Below the pieces are notes generated by a model. The model saw nothing but the letters and a program-made list of their open reading frames with translations. It searched no databases and was not told where the DNA came from. Made by a program: the position numbers and the translations under genes. This document shows, piece by piece, positions 8,874 to 17,446 of a DNA stretch of 64,000 nucleotides (position 1 is the stretch's first letter; the number at the start of each line of letters is the position of its first letter). The stretch spans positions 1,488,001 to 1,552,000 of the forward strand of contig OZ245886.1 in assembly GCA_965229525.1 (NCBI GenBank), given 5' to 3'. The stretch comes from HXMU1420-13 sp965229525 (GTDB lineage: Bacteria > Bacteroidota > Rhodothermia > Balneolales > Balneolaceae).

Positions 8874-9320
8874 ATGGCTGATGTTCATGACAAGAAAACC
8901 CGTTCTTATAACATGAGCCGAATTTCTGGAAAAGACACTAAGCCGGAAATGATTGTCAGAAAGTTTCTACATTCTCAGGGTTTCAGATATAGGAAAAATC
9001 AAAAAAACTTACCTGGTAAACCTGATATTGTCCTCAGGAAATACAAATCTATTATTGATGTCAGGGGTTGTTTTTGGCATCTTCATGAAAATTGTAGAAA
9101 CGGTGATCTTGTAGAAACTTCATCTCGAGAAATTACCTTGAAAAGAAAATCTGCTTTAGAACGCGATAAACGAAATGAGGCTGAATGGAAGAATCTAGGT
9201 TGGGATATTACTATAGTTTGGGAATGTGAACTTGAGCCTAAAAAGAAAGTCTCTGATAATAGAATCAAAACACTTAATTCAATTGTTGATCAGTTAAAAA
9301 GTGCCAATACCAGTAATTGA
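8874..9320 (+). CDS. vsr: Vsr-family (very short patch repair-like) endonuclease, diverged active site
   Basis: A 148-residue nuclease of the Vsr family, which normally nicks DNA at T:G mismatches left by deamination of 5-methylcytosine. Family features are SRISGKDTKPEMIVRKFL (15-32), Glu25, PGKPDIV with catalytic Asp51, GCFWH with His69, and IVWECEL near the end. Numbering coincides with the E. coli enzyme, but His64 is replaced by Arg and the usual TRxxFW segment is degenerate (SREITL). It overlaps the methyltransferase gene by 20 bp, the common dcm-vsr arrangement. It could act as the restriction nuclease or as a repair enzyme for this system. Confidence 0.85.
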   Translation: MADVHDKKTRSYNMSRISGKDTKPEMIVRKFLHSQGFRYRKNQKNLPGKPDIVLRKYKSIIDVRGCFWHLHENCRNGDLVETSSREITLKRKSALERDKRNEAEWKNLGWDITIVWECELEPKKKVSDNRIKTLNSIVDQLKSANTSN

Positions 9321-10818
9321 TTTATTCGCAGGACCCGGTGGATTGGGTGAGGGTTTTAGTTCAGTATTCGATGAAAACGGTGATAGAGTATTTAAGACCG
9401 TCCTCTCTATTGAAATGGAGAAATTTGCACATCAGACTTTAACTCTCAGAAGTTTTTATAGACAGTTTCGAAAGGGAGAGGCTCCAGAAGAATATTATCA
9501 GGTTTTGCGAGGCGAATTAAAACCTGAACAATTACTTGAACTTGAAAAATTTGAAAAAGAGTCAAGTAAAGCAAAAAAAGAGGCCAGAAACTGGAAGCTC
9601 GGTTACGATGAAAACTCAGTTAACGTAGATTTATTAGATGGAACTATTATTGATGCTTTAGACGGTACTAAAGATTGGGTTCTTACCGGCGGCCCTCCAT
9701 GCCAGGCATATTCAATTGTAGGTCGATCAAGACTTCAAAGAACCGTTTTAAGTGCTGATGAAGATGTTAGAGTTGATCTATATAAGCATTATTTGAGGAT
9801 TATCGAGAAACACCGCCCTTCAGTATTCATCATGGAAAATGTAAAGGGGATGCTATCTGCTAAAGCGGAAAAACATCACATCTTTGAGAAGATCATGTAT
9901 GATCTTAGAAAACCTGGTTACAAGATTTTCTCCTTAATTAAGTCACCAGATAATAACCTATTTGATGAGCCGGAATACAAACCACATGATTTTATTATCA
10001 AAGCCGAGGATTATGGAATACCCCAAACCAGACATCGTGTAATTTTACTTGGAATAAGAGATGACTTTCTAAACAGACAACCTGAAACCCTTCAAAAGAA
10101 CATGAAGAAAATACCCATCGAAGAAGTACTTTCTGATTTACCCCGTATTAGAAGTGGTTTATCTAAACAAGAAAATTCATGGGGTGAGTGGAGAGCTCTA
10201 GTAGCAGCTATCGAAAATGATGGACTACTCGATTATGTAGACCCTAAAGTAGCTTATGAAGTTGGGCGTAGTATTGAAAACCTCAGAGACCCTCAGAAGA
10301 ATACTGGTTCAGAGTATATTAAACTTCGAGAGAACTCTAAGTCAATATCATATGAACAGGGCTGGTTTTATGATCCACGATTGGGTGGTGTTTGTAATCA
10401 TTCATCAAGAGGGCATATGAGTTCTGATATATTCAGATATATGTTCGTTTCTGCTTTTGGAAAAGTAATGGGGCGATCTCCAAAGTTAAATGATTTTCCA
10501 CCTCGCTTACTTCCAAAACACAGAAATGTCGAAGAGAGTTTAAAAAAGAAAACCTTCACAGATCGTTTTAGGGTACAATTAAAAAATGAACCATCGAAAA
10601 CTATAACAAGTCACATTTCAAAAGACGGGCACTACTTTATTCATTATGATCCGACTCAATGTAGAAGCTTTACAGTAAGAGAGGCCGCCCGAATTCAAAC
10701 ATTTCCCGATAATTATTTCTTTTGTGGACCTAGAACTGCTCAATTCATTCAAGTTGGTAATGCTGTACCCCCCTTATTGGCAAGAGAGATTGCATTAAAA
10801 ACGAGAGATTTGTTTTAA
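9301..10818 (+). CDS. dcm: DNA (cytosine-5) methyltransferase
   Basis: A 505-residue C5-cytosine methyltransferase that transfers methyl from S-adenosylmethionine to cytosine in a specific DNA site. Motif I is DLFAGPGGLGEGF (7-19), motif IV GGPPCQAYS with catalytic Cys134, motif VI FIMENVKGM, motif VIII GIPQTRHRVILLG and motifs IX/X REAARIQTFP and QVGNAVPPLLAREIA. A ~100-residue insertion separates motifs I and IV, and the target-recognition region lies between about 270 and 440. The GTG start at 9301 gives a normal N-terminus and a 20-bp overlap with vsr. The recognition sequence cannot be deduced. Base composition is lower in G+C than flanking chromosomal genes. Confidence 0.93.
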   Translation: MPIPVIDLFAGPGGLGEGFSSVFDENGDRVFKTVLSIEMEKFAHQTLTLRSFYRQFRKGEAPEEYYQVLRGELKPEQLLELEKFEKESSKAKKEARNWKLGYDENSVNVDLLDGTIIDALDGTKDWVLTGGPPCQAYSIVGRSRLQRTVLSADEDVRVDLYKHYLRIIEKHRPSVFIMENVKGMLSAKAEKHHIFEKIMYDLRKPGYKIFSLIKSPDNNLFDEPEYKPHDFIIKAEDYGIPQTRHRVILLGIRDDFLNRQPETLQKNMKKIPIEEVLSDLPRIRSGLSKQENSWGEWRALVAAIENDGLLDYVDPKVAYEVGRSIENLRDPQKNTGSEYIKLRENSKSISYEQGWFYDPRLGGVCNHSSRGHMSSDIFRYMFVSAFGKVMGRSPKLNDFPPRLLPKHRNVEESLKKKTFTDRFRVQLKNEPSKTITSHISKDGHYFIHYDPTQCRSFTVREAARIQTFPDNYFFCGPRTAQFIQVGNAVPPLLAREIALKTRDLF

Positions 10819-10869
10819 AAATTGGGGGCTCTATATTCATCTTAATTTAAATGTAAATATAAGATTAGA

Positions 10870-12789
10870 ATGTCATTAGAGTGGAGATTTAATAAAGTTG
10901 CAGATTCTCAAATAAAAACTGATCCGATACAATCTGAGTTTTTTACATCTGATAAAACAGCTGGTATCACTTCTGGATTAATTCGTGAAAGTATCCAAAA
11001 CTCACTAGATGCTAGAGATGATTTTGAATCTCCTGTCGAAGTTAGGTTCAGCTTCAAAAAACTCTCAACTAGTTATTCAAAGTTAGAAGTAGATTTATTC
11101 ACTGGTTTAAATTACCATTTATTCTCTAAAAAAAGTGGAATAAAAGAAACTGATGATATTTTTAACCACGTTATTGATTATTTAATTATTGAAGATGCAA
11201 ATACATCAGGGCTAGTTGGAGACATTAATCAAGTTGATGATATCGATGATATAGATTCAAAAGAACAAAGTTTCTATTATTTTTGGAGGAACGTTGGGCG
11301 ATCTGGAAAAACAAATCAAGATAAAGGACGCTGGGGGCTCGGGAAGACTGTATTTCCTGCCGCATCAAGAATTAATACTTTTTTTGGTTTATCTGTCTCA
11401 CGGAATGACTATAAAGAGACATTTATGGGGCAGTCGATCTTGAAAACTCATTATATATCAAACAACAGATTTAGCCCTTATGGTTATTTGGCCGAATTTG
11501 GAGGTTTCAAAGGCGATAAAGATTTTGCTCAACCTTGTATAGATACAAAGATAATTAATTCTATCAAGGAAGCTTTTTCATTATTTAGATCAACAAATCC
11601 AGGCATATCAATAATAATCCCCTTTCCCAGACATGAGCTTAATGAAATCAATATCGTTAGAGATGTAATCGAACAATACTATTATGCAATATTAAATAAA
11701 GACCTAATTGTTGATGTAGAAGGATTGAACTCGACGATAACAATAAATGCTAAATCAATTATCAATGTACTAAATGACCACAAGTCAAAAGATGATTTAA
11801 AGAAGTACACAGAAACTAGAAATAAAATTAAATTTACTGCGTGGATTCTTAATAATGATGAGAAGATCACATTTCAATTTGAAAGCCTACCACCTAATCA
11901 CAAACCCAAGTGGCACAGGAAAAAACTCATTCCGAAAATTTTAGAGGAAAATTTTGAAACAGTTATTAAAAAGTTTCAAAAAGGAACTGCTATTTCATTT
12001 AGTGTTCCTGTTGTATGCCGCCCAGTTAATGGCATTACAGAACCATCATATTTCAATGTTTTTGTACAATATGATGGAACAAGCGATGCCTCATTTACTG
12101 AGTTTATTCGTGATGGAATTACAATATCTGGAATTCGAGGTTATTCAAAACCAGGATTTAAGTGTTTAGTTATTGTAAATGACAAACCACTTTCAACACT
12201 TCTTGGTGATTCCGAAAATCCTGCTCATACAGAATGGCAGAAAAACTCTTCCAATTTTAGAGATAAATATTTAGATGGTGATTTAGTTATTTCATTTGTA
12301 GAAAGAAGCCCAGAAATAATATATGGCTGGTTGTATGTTCCACCTGAATCAATAATTGAGGACTTATTAAATGACTTTTTATCAATCAATGAAAAGGAAA
12401 AGGATATATCTGAAAACCTCGTAAAGGAAGATAATGAAGGTGAATCAGTAGATGATCTTGACATCGATTTAGTTAAAAAAGCGCCTATTGTCAGTATATA
12501 TAAGGTTAACGGAGGGTTTACGGTAACTCATGGTGGATCAAATGAGCTGGCAAGAATTCAACTCAAAGTTGCATATGATGTACGAAGGGGTAATTCTTTC
12601 AAAAAATATGACCCAACAGATTTTGATGTTTCCAAGAAACCAATAAAGATTGAAACACAAGGAATACAGATTCAAGAAGTAAAACACAATTCGATTGTAT
12701 ATTTACCGACAAGTAGTGACTACAAATTTGAAATCAGAGGGTTTGATCAAAAAAGAGATTTAAAAATTAGTATTAGAAAGTATGATTAG
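10870..12789 (+). CDS. GHKL-type (Hsp90/MutL/MORC-like) ATPase
   Basis: A 639-residue protein with the Bergerat ATP-binding fold: N-box ESIQNSLDA (Glu40, Asn44, Asp47), a DxxTSG variant of the second motif at EDANTSGL (108-115), and the glycine-rich lid GRWGLGK (153-159). The middle and C-terminal parts are not recognisable; an acidic stretch near 515-540 precedes a beta-rich tail. GHKL ATPases related to MutL and MORC are known in restriction-modification contexts, where ATP-driven clamp closure on DNA is proposed. The gene follows the methyltransferase by 51 bp and overlaps the next by 8 bp. G+C is very low: I count 13 of 60 at 11641-11700. Confidence 0.75.
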   Translation: MSLEWRFNKVADSQIKTDPIQSEFFTSDKTAGITSGLIRESIQNSLDARDDFESPVEVRFSFKKLSTSYSKLEVDLFTGLNYHLFSKKSGIKETDDIFNHVIDYLIIEDANTSGLVGDINQVDDIDDIDSKEQSFYYFWRNVGRSGKTNQDKGRWGLGKTVFPAASRINTFFGLSVSRNDYKETFMGQSILKTHYISNNRFSPYGYLAEFGGFKGDKDFAQPCIDTKIINSIKEAFSLFRSTNPGISIIIPFPRHELNEINIVRDVIEQYYYAILNKDLIVDVEGLNSTITINAKSIINVLNDHKSKDDLKKYTETRNKIKFTAWILNNDEKITFQFESLPPNHKPKWHRKKLIPKILEENFETVIKKFQKGTAISFSVPVVCRPVNGITEPSYFNVFVQYDGTSDASFTEFIRDGITISGIRGYSKPGFKCLVIVNDKPLSTLLGDSENPAHTEWQKNSSNFRDKYLDGDLVISFVERSPEIIYGWLYVPPESIIEDLLNDFLSINEKEKDISENLVKEDNEGESVDDLDIDLVKKAPIVSIYKVNGGFTVTHGGSNELARIQLKVAYDVRRGNSFKKYDPTDFDVSKKPIKIETQGIQIQEVKHNSIVYLPTSSDYKFEIRGFDQKRDLKISIRKYD

Positions 12790-13522
12790 AAATTATAATT
12801 ATACCAATCGGGTAGAAATAAATAAATCAGATGTAAAAATTAAAACGATGAAGAGAGGAGATTCTTTATCATTTGTTGCCGGTTTTAATTTTGATTTATA
12901 TGAATTCAAAAATGAAGCAAAAGTATATGTAGAACCCTATTATAAAAATACCTATATGCGTTTTGATTTTGGGACTGTATCTGAAATTAAAGCACCAACA
13001 AATACAGATATATCACAACTTAGCGTAAATTCAAATATTTTATTTCGTATAAAAGTTGTTGAACATTCAGATAGTAATTCAAAAATAGTTGGTCATATAA
13101 AGGAACTTCGGCCAGAGTCCGAAGATGAATCTGTCAATAGCAAACTGCCTTTATTACATACTGAATTCACAAATCTTGACCAAGTTCCATGGAAAATAAC
13201 CACCGACCCATTTCCAACTTTAGAGTTAAACAATAAAATTCCAGAGATACAGACTAAAATTCTGAAAGATGAAATCTATACTGGTTTAATAATTCCATCA
13301 GCTTTTCGAATCGTTTTAAATGAATTAGTGAACGATACTGATAACTTTGAAACAGATACTGATTCGTGGAATTCTCGTTGGTTAATTTTTACAAAAAATG
13401 TTTTAAAAGTTAAATGGGAGCCTGATTTTAATGATCAACAATCGATGACTAAGTGGGTGGATGAGATTTGTAATGAATTCTGTAATCATCATCAATTTGT
13501 ATCAATAATATCTAAATTATGA
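12782..13522 (+). CDS. unrecognised protein encoded in the methyltransferase/GHKL operon (A)
   Basis: A 246-residue soluble protein I do not recognise. The N-terminal ~110 residues look beta-rich; the C-terminal half contains helices and an aromatic region (SWNSRWLIFTKNVLKVKWEP). There is no signal peptide, membrane segment or nuclease motif that I can point to. Its ATG lies inside the GHKL ATPase gene (8-bp overlap) and its stop overlaps the next start by 4 bp (ATGA), so translation is probably coupled and its product may work in a complex with the ATPase. G+C is very low (12 of 60 at 12781-12840), unlike the flanking chromosome. Confidence 0.65.
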   Translation: MIRNYNYTNRVEINKSDVKIKTMKRGDSLSFVAGFNFDLYEFKNEAKVYVEPYYKNTYMRFDFGTVSEIKAPTNTDISQLSVNSNILFRIKVVEHSDSNSKIVGHIKELRPESEDESVNSKLPLLHTEFTNLDQVPWKITTDPFPTLELNNKIPEIQTKILKDEIYTGLIIPSAFRIVLNELVNDTDNFETDTDSWNSRWLIFTKNVLKVKWEPDFNDQQSMTKWVDEICNEFCNHHQFVSIISKL

Positions 13523-14238
13523 AATCAGAATTGCGTTGCTTCAATGAATTAGGCTTAAAGGTTTTTGAAAATGAGTTAAATGAGATAAGAACTCATAATA
13601 AAACTCAAATCGACCAAGAATTATTAAGTGATAACAGATACTCGTCAGTTCCATTTAACAATTGTTACATAGAGAAAAAGACACTTTTACTAAAAAAAGA
13701 TTTAATTGAATATATATACCCAATAGTCAATTCTCTTGGTATTGATAACTTACAAAGAAATATCGGCTTATGGTCATGGCTTTCCGCTTTTTTCTTTGAC
13801 TCAATTTGTCCTATTAACGATCAGGGTAAAAGGAAAGTTAAAGACATTCCATTATACATACTAAATACTGATGAATGGGGGCGTTTTTACAGACACCTCA
13901 TTGCTTCTCCTTTCTTTATGAAAAAAGAGCTTGGTGAGATTTCAAAGTTCTATCTTGTTGGTAATTCAGATATTCATGGTGAACATTTTGAACAGCTTGC
14001 TGCGCAACAAGAATACGCTACTTCAACAGGAGTAATCGAAGCTGCTTTACTACTATATTGGGATGAAAAGGGCGGAAACTTAAAAAAAGGCGCAAGAGGT
14101 AAAAGGAATGAACAAGGTGTAGTGAGAAGATTTACAGCTGTTCTCCGACAACTTGATTTGACTTATGATTTAAATTCAATGACAGGTGAACATATTCTTG
14201 AACTATTACCAAATGAGTTTAATCATTGGATAGATTAA
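13519..14238 (+). CDS. unrecognised protein encoded in the methyltransferase/GHKL operon (B), possibly DUF6339
   Basis: A 239-residue soluble protein. It resembles, from memory only, the DUF6339 family of unknown function. Visible features are a helical core with LWSWLSAFFFDSICP, a WGRFYRHLIASPF segment and a basic patch (KGGNLKKGARGKRNEQG) followed by VVRRFTAVLRQLDLTYDLN that could contact nucleic acid or a partner. The gene overlaps the upstream one by ATGA and is last in the low-G+C operon; the following gene (DUF3078) has a composition typical of the chromosome. The role is presumably accessory to the GHKL ATPase and methyltransferase. Confidence 0.65.
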   Translation: MKSELRCFNELGLKVFENELNEIRTHNKTQIDQELLSDNRYSSVPFNNCYIEKKTLLLKKDLIEYIYPIVNSLGIDNLQRNIGLWSWLSAFFFDSICPINDQGKRKVKDIPLYILNTDEWGRFYRHLIASPFFMKKELGEISKFYLVGNSDIHGEHFEQLAAQQEYATSTGVIEAALLLYWDEKGGNLKKGARGKRNEQGVVRRFTAVLRQLDLTYDLNSMTGEHILELLPNEFNHWID

Positions 14239-14354
14239 GCTTTATTGCTCCTTTTAAATAAGACATTTGTCGATGATCATTCACCCTTTTGATTTTCCAC
14301 CTCCAGTAACCTACCTTCATGCGCAAAATGTAATCAGCTTATTTGGGTACGGTA

Positions 14355-15209
14355 ATGAAACTCTTTGTTCTAACTTCTCTTCTTCTTTTTTCAACAGCAG
14401 CGCTCGCGCAATCACCCACTGAAACCGAGACCACCGATGAGGCTCCAAATCCATGGGAAAAGTCCTGGGTGCTGAGCTTAGCAGGCAATCAGGCAAATTA
14501 TAACGACTGGAGCCCGGGTGGCGTGAATTCATCTGCTTTTGTGGCTTCTTCCCTTTTTCGGGCAAAATACACGGGTACCAAATTTTCTAATACCACACGC
14601 GTAAATCTTCGTTTTGGTCAGGTGAACCAGGAGGGTAGCGGGATAGAAAAAACGGAGGATATGATTCGTATCGTAAACAAGACCGACTACTTTTTGCATA
14701 CCGGAATGTGGAGCGCCTTTGTGGAAATAGCTTTTAAAACCCAATTCACTGAAGGTTTTGACGCCAGTTCCGGTGACTTAATTTCTGATTTTCTTTCGCC
14801 GGGTTATTTTACCGAATCACTGGGTTTATCTTATCAACCGAACGATGATTTTAATGCCCAGTTGGGTTTGGGTTTAAAACAAACCTTAGTTGAAGCGGAT
14901 GGACTTGATGATTTGTATGGTTTAAAAGAAGATCAGGATATTCGATCGGAGGGCGGATTAACTTTTGCGCTTCAATACAAAAAAGAAATCTTCAAAAATT
15001 TCACGTACGAGACCGAGCTCAAAACGTTCACCAACCTCTTGATTCCTTTTAAGAGTACCGATTTAAATATGACCAACATCTTCACCGGTAAAATAAACTC
15101 CTTCCTAACTTCCACCCTTGAATGGTCGTTTATTTATGATGATGACTTCGATACCGTTCTTCAAAATATGAGAGTTATTTCTCTCGGGATTCGAGTAGAG
15201 GTTTTTTAA
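14355..15209 (+). CDS. DUF3078 outer-membrane beta-barrel protein
   Basis: A 284-residue exported protein. Residues 1-19 form a signal peptide (MKLFVLTSLL...ALAQ) and the mature part shows alternating hydrophobic strands ending in an aromatic residue (VEVF), typical of an outer-membrane barrel. WVLSLAGNQANYNDWSPGG near residue 45 and later paired Tyr/Phe strands match the DUF3078 family of Bacteroidota. I chose the ATG at 14355; an upstream in-frame TTG adds only four residues. Function in the family is unknown. The gene marks the return to higher G+C (33 of 60 at 14461-14520) after the island. Confidence 0.8.
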   Translation: MKLFVLTSLLLFSTAALAQSPTETETTDEAPNPWEKSWVLSLAGNQANYNDWSPGGVNSSAFVASSLFRAKYTGTKFSNTTRVNLRFGQVNQEGSGIEKTEDMIRIVNKTDYFLHTGMWSAFVEIAFKTQFTEGFDASSGDLISDFLSPGYFTESLGLSYQPNDDFNAQLGLGLKQTLVEADGLDDLYGLKEDQDIRSEGGLTFALQYKKEIFKNFTYETELKTFTNLLIPFKSTDLNMTNIFTGKINSFLTSTLEWSFIYDDDFDTVLQNMRVISLGIRVEVF

Positions 15210-15258
15210 TCAAAAATAAAAAAAGGGTCCGGGATTGGAGTTGTGAAGGGATTGCAAG

Positions 15259-15393
15259 CGGATTACATAGCATCAGAGAAGCAAAACACCCGCGAGCATG
15301 CGAGACAATGATGTTTTGCCTGATGCGGTTTCCGATTGCCCTGAACAAATCCTCCGGTGGTTTTTGCACTACTTTTGTCCACACAAAAGTAGT
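15259..15393. repeat. imperfect long stem-loop plus perfect 11-bp hairpin, intergenic repeat-like element
   Basis: The gap 15210-15437 holds no gene. CGGA (15259-15262), CATCAG (15271-15276) and GCAAAACA (15281-15288) can pair with TGTTTTGC (15312-15319), CTGATG (15320-15325) and TCCG (15331-15334) to make an imperfect stem of ~75 bases. Close by, ACTACTTTTGT (15368-15378), loop CCAC, ACAAAAGTAGT (15383-15393) is a perfect hairpin. Such blocks look like dispersed intergenic elements rather than a simple terminator. Confidence 0.55.
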
Positions 15394-15437
15394 ATTTAAA
15401 ATAACCTTTAACTCCAGATCGAACGATTCACTCTATA

Positions 15438-16742
15438 TCAATTACCTACTAATATCAATTCTTCTTGTGGTGGGATTAAATACTCAGCCCCGGTTTCGGT
15501 AATTACCGCCATTTCTTCAACACTGATGGTTTTAGTTCCACCGCCTTCTAATGTCCAGGCGTGGAATCCGTCAAAGGCGAAGACCATTCCAGGTTTCAGC
15601 AATAACTGAGCCGCCGGGCGCTGTCCCGGCATATGCGATCCTCCTAAATTAGGTCCGGCATCGTGAGCAACATATCCCACTGGATGTCCGGTACTCCACA
15701 TCACATATTCGCTTCCATTTTGTTGCATGAATGTTCTTAGGGCGGCATCCACATCTTCTCCTCGAACACCCGGCATCATTGCTGCAAATGCGGCTTTTCC
15801 TCCATCACGACCGGATTCCCAGTAAAATTGAATATCCTCCGGCGCTTCGGTTTCTCCCGGTTTTAACACATACGCAAATCGTTGGATATCGCTTACCCAT
15901 CGATCATAGAGCTTTATTCCAAAATCTGTTTGGATCACATCACCCGGCATAATCACTTTTTCTGTGGCATGTGAATGACCGCGATCTGCTCCTGAGTTCA
16001 CATTTGGATTTTGATCTGGTGACCACGCTTCGCCAACACCATATTCTTCCATTTTAGCATCCAAAAAGGCTGCAACTTCTGCATCTGTAGTAACGCTTGG
16101 CACAATGGTTTCATAGGCTTCGATTTGCCATGCAGCGGTTATCTCCGCGGCCAATCGCATTATCTCTACCTCAGCCGGAAGTTTTACACTAAGCCACTCA
16201 TAGATTAGGTTTTCAGAGGATGTGAATGTTCGTGCTGTTTGAACTCCAACTGCCTCAACCAGGGCTAAATATTGAGAATGCGAGAGACCATCTGCCAATT
16301 TATTTTGGCTTGAGGTATTAATCGCAATCCGTTCAAAATTTCTGAAATTGATGAATTCTGCTGCCTGATCAATCGCTGACATGCCCCGTTCAACAGGAAT
16401 TACCCGGTCATGAATATCCAGCTCATCAAGGGCGGTTGATTCTCCAATTGGTGAAAAAACCATGGAATGGAATCCATCTTCATCAAAATAAAACATGAAA
16501 ACTGCCGTACCACCAGCGTTTTCTCCACCGATATGATCTGCCATAGGGTCGTTATCATTTTCACGACAGATTACTAACCAGGCATCCACATTTGCGGCTT
16601 CCATAGCTTGAGGCAGTAATGTTGAAATACGTTCTTTTCTAATTTCCGGCCATGGATTGGGGCCCCAATCGTAGGTTATATTTGTGTGCTCTGTTGGCAT
16701 ACAAGCCATTATTAAAAAAGGAAGCAGTGGTAGAATTCTCAT
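15438..16742 (-). CDS. M24-family metallopeptidase (Xaa-Pro aminopeptidase-like) lipoprotein
   Basis: A 434-residue protein with a lipoprotein signal ending FLIMAC (Cys14), so it is probably anchored in the periplasm or outer membrane. The N-terminal creatinase-like domain (about 30-180) precedes a pita-bread M24 domain. Metal ligands are Asp273 (QTDFG), Asp285 (WVSDIQR), His353 (TGHPVG) and Glu409 (VEEMAVIT). The remaining ligand, normally Glu in an EPG-like loop, is Asp391 (FAFDGFHAW). It would cleave N-terminal residues next to proline or act on related peptides. It is transcribed alone, away from the divergent YdeI-like gene (194-bp gap). Confidence 0.85.
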   Translation of the reverse strand: MRILPLLPFLIMACMPTEHTNITYDWGPNPWPEIRKERISTLLPQAMEAANVDAWLVICRENDNDPMADHIGGENAGGTAVFMFYFDEDGFHSMVFSPIGESTALDELDIHDRVIPVERGMSAIDQAAEFINFRNFERIAINTSSQNKLADGLSHSQYLALVEAVGVQTARTFTSSENLIYEWLSVKLPAEVEIMRLAAEITAAWQIEAYETIVPSVTTDAEVAAFLDAKMEEYGVGEAWSPDQNPNVNSGADRGHSHATEKVIMPGDVIQTDFGIKLYDRWVSDIQRFAYVLKPGETEAPEDIQFYWESGRDGGKAAFAAMMPGVRGEDVDAALRTFMQQNGSEYVMWSTGHPVGYVAHDAGPNLGGSHMPGQRPAAQLLLKPGMVFAFDGFHAWTLEGGGTKTISVEEMAVITETGAEYLIPPQEELILVGN

Positions 16743-16936
16743 ATCTAATATTTTTGATGCAGAGTATAGTCGGTTTGGGAGGTCTAGTCAATCGAATATG
16801 ATTCCTGTTTAACTAAAAGAACCACGATATTCTTAAAAATGACTTAGAAGTAATTTTAATCGAAGGTGATGTCAAAAAATCATCATTTCTCATCGGGATA
16901 ATTCGATTTCTCAATCTTTCTCTGTACAATAAAACT

Positions 16937-17446
16937 ATGCATCCTATTACTTTCACAACTTACCTGGAGCCTTCGAACAAAGTGGGGTATACCCATATTA
17001 CTGTTCCTCCAGAAATTGTTAAAAAAGTAGGTGGCTACAACACAAGATTGATGTGTTCAATAAATGGAAATGAGAACATCCATTGTGGATTAATGAGTAA
17101 GGGAGATGGGCAGGGATTGATTATTATTAATAAGAAGAGGCAGAAGGCCTGGGATCTCAATTTTAGAGACGAAATCACTGCGACTATAGAATTAGATACT
17201 TCCAAATATGGAATGCAGATGTGCGAAGAACTCGAAGCATTGCTAGATCAAGACCGGGAAGGATTTAATACATTCGAAAAGATCACTGCCGGTCAACAGA
17301 GATATATTATTCATTATGTGGGAAATGTGAAATCTAGCCAAAAGAGGATAGACCGTGCAATTATGCTCATCGAGAATTTAAAAACCATGCCTCCTGGTAA
17401 GTTTGATTATCGGCACCTGATGGGCATGGAACCAGATGACAAATAA
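16937..17446 (+). CDS. DUF1905 / YdeI-OmpD-associated (OmdA) family protein
   Basis: A 169-residue protein with two parts. Residues 1-85 match DUF1905 (YTHITVPPEIVKKVGGYN and a short beta barrel), and the remainder is the YdeI/OmdA-type helical segment (FEKITAGQQRYIIHYVGNVK, then RIDRAIMLIENLK). Members are annotated as bacteriocin-protection or OmpD-associated proteins but have no firm biochemical function. The stop codon overlaps the start of the VanZ-like gene by one base (TAATG), so the two are translated as a pair. The 194-bp upstream gap has no gene. Confidence 0.75.
   Translation: MHPITFTTYLEPSNKVGYTHITVPPEIVKKVGGYNTRLMCSINGNENIHCGLMSKGDGQGLIIINKKRQKAWDLNFRDEITATIELDTSKYGMQMCEELEALLDQDREGFNTFEKITAGQQRYIIHYVGNVKSSQKRIDRAIMLIENLKTMPPGKFDYRHLMGMEPDDK

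Noticed and set aside
15175..15384. Minus-strand open frame over the hairpin region downstream of DUF3078
   Set aside because: It lies mainly in inverted-repeat sequence and has no protein-like features.
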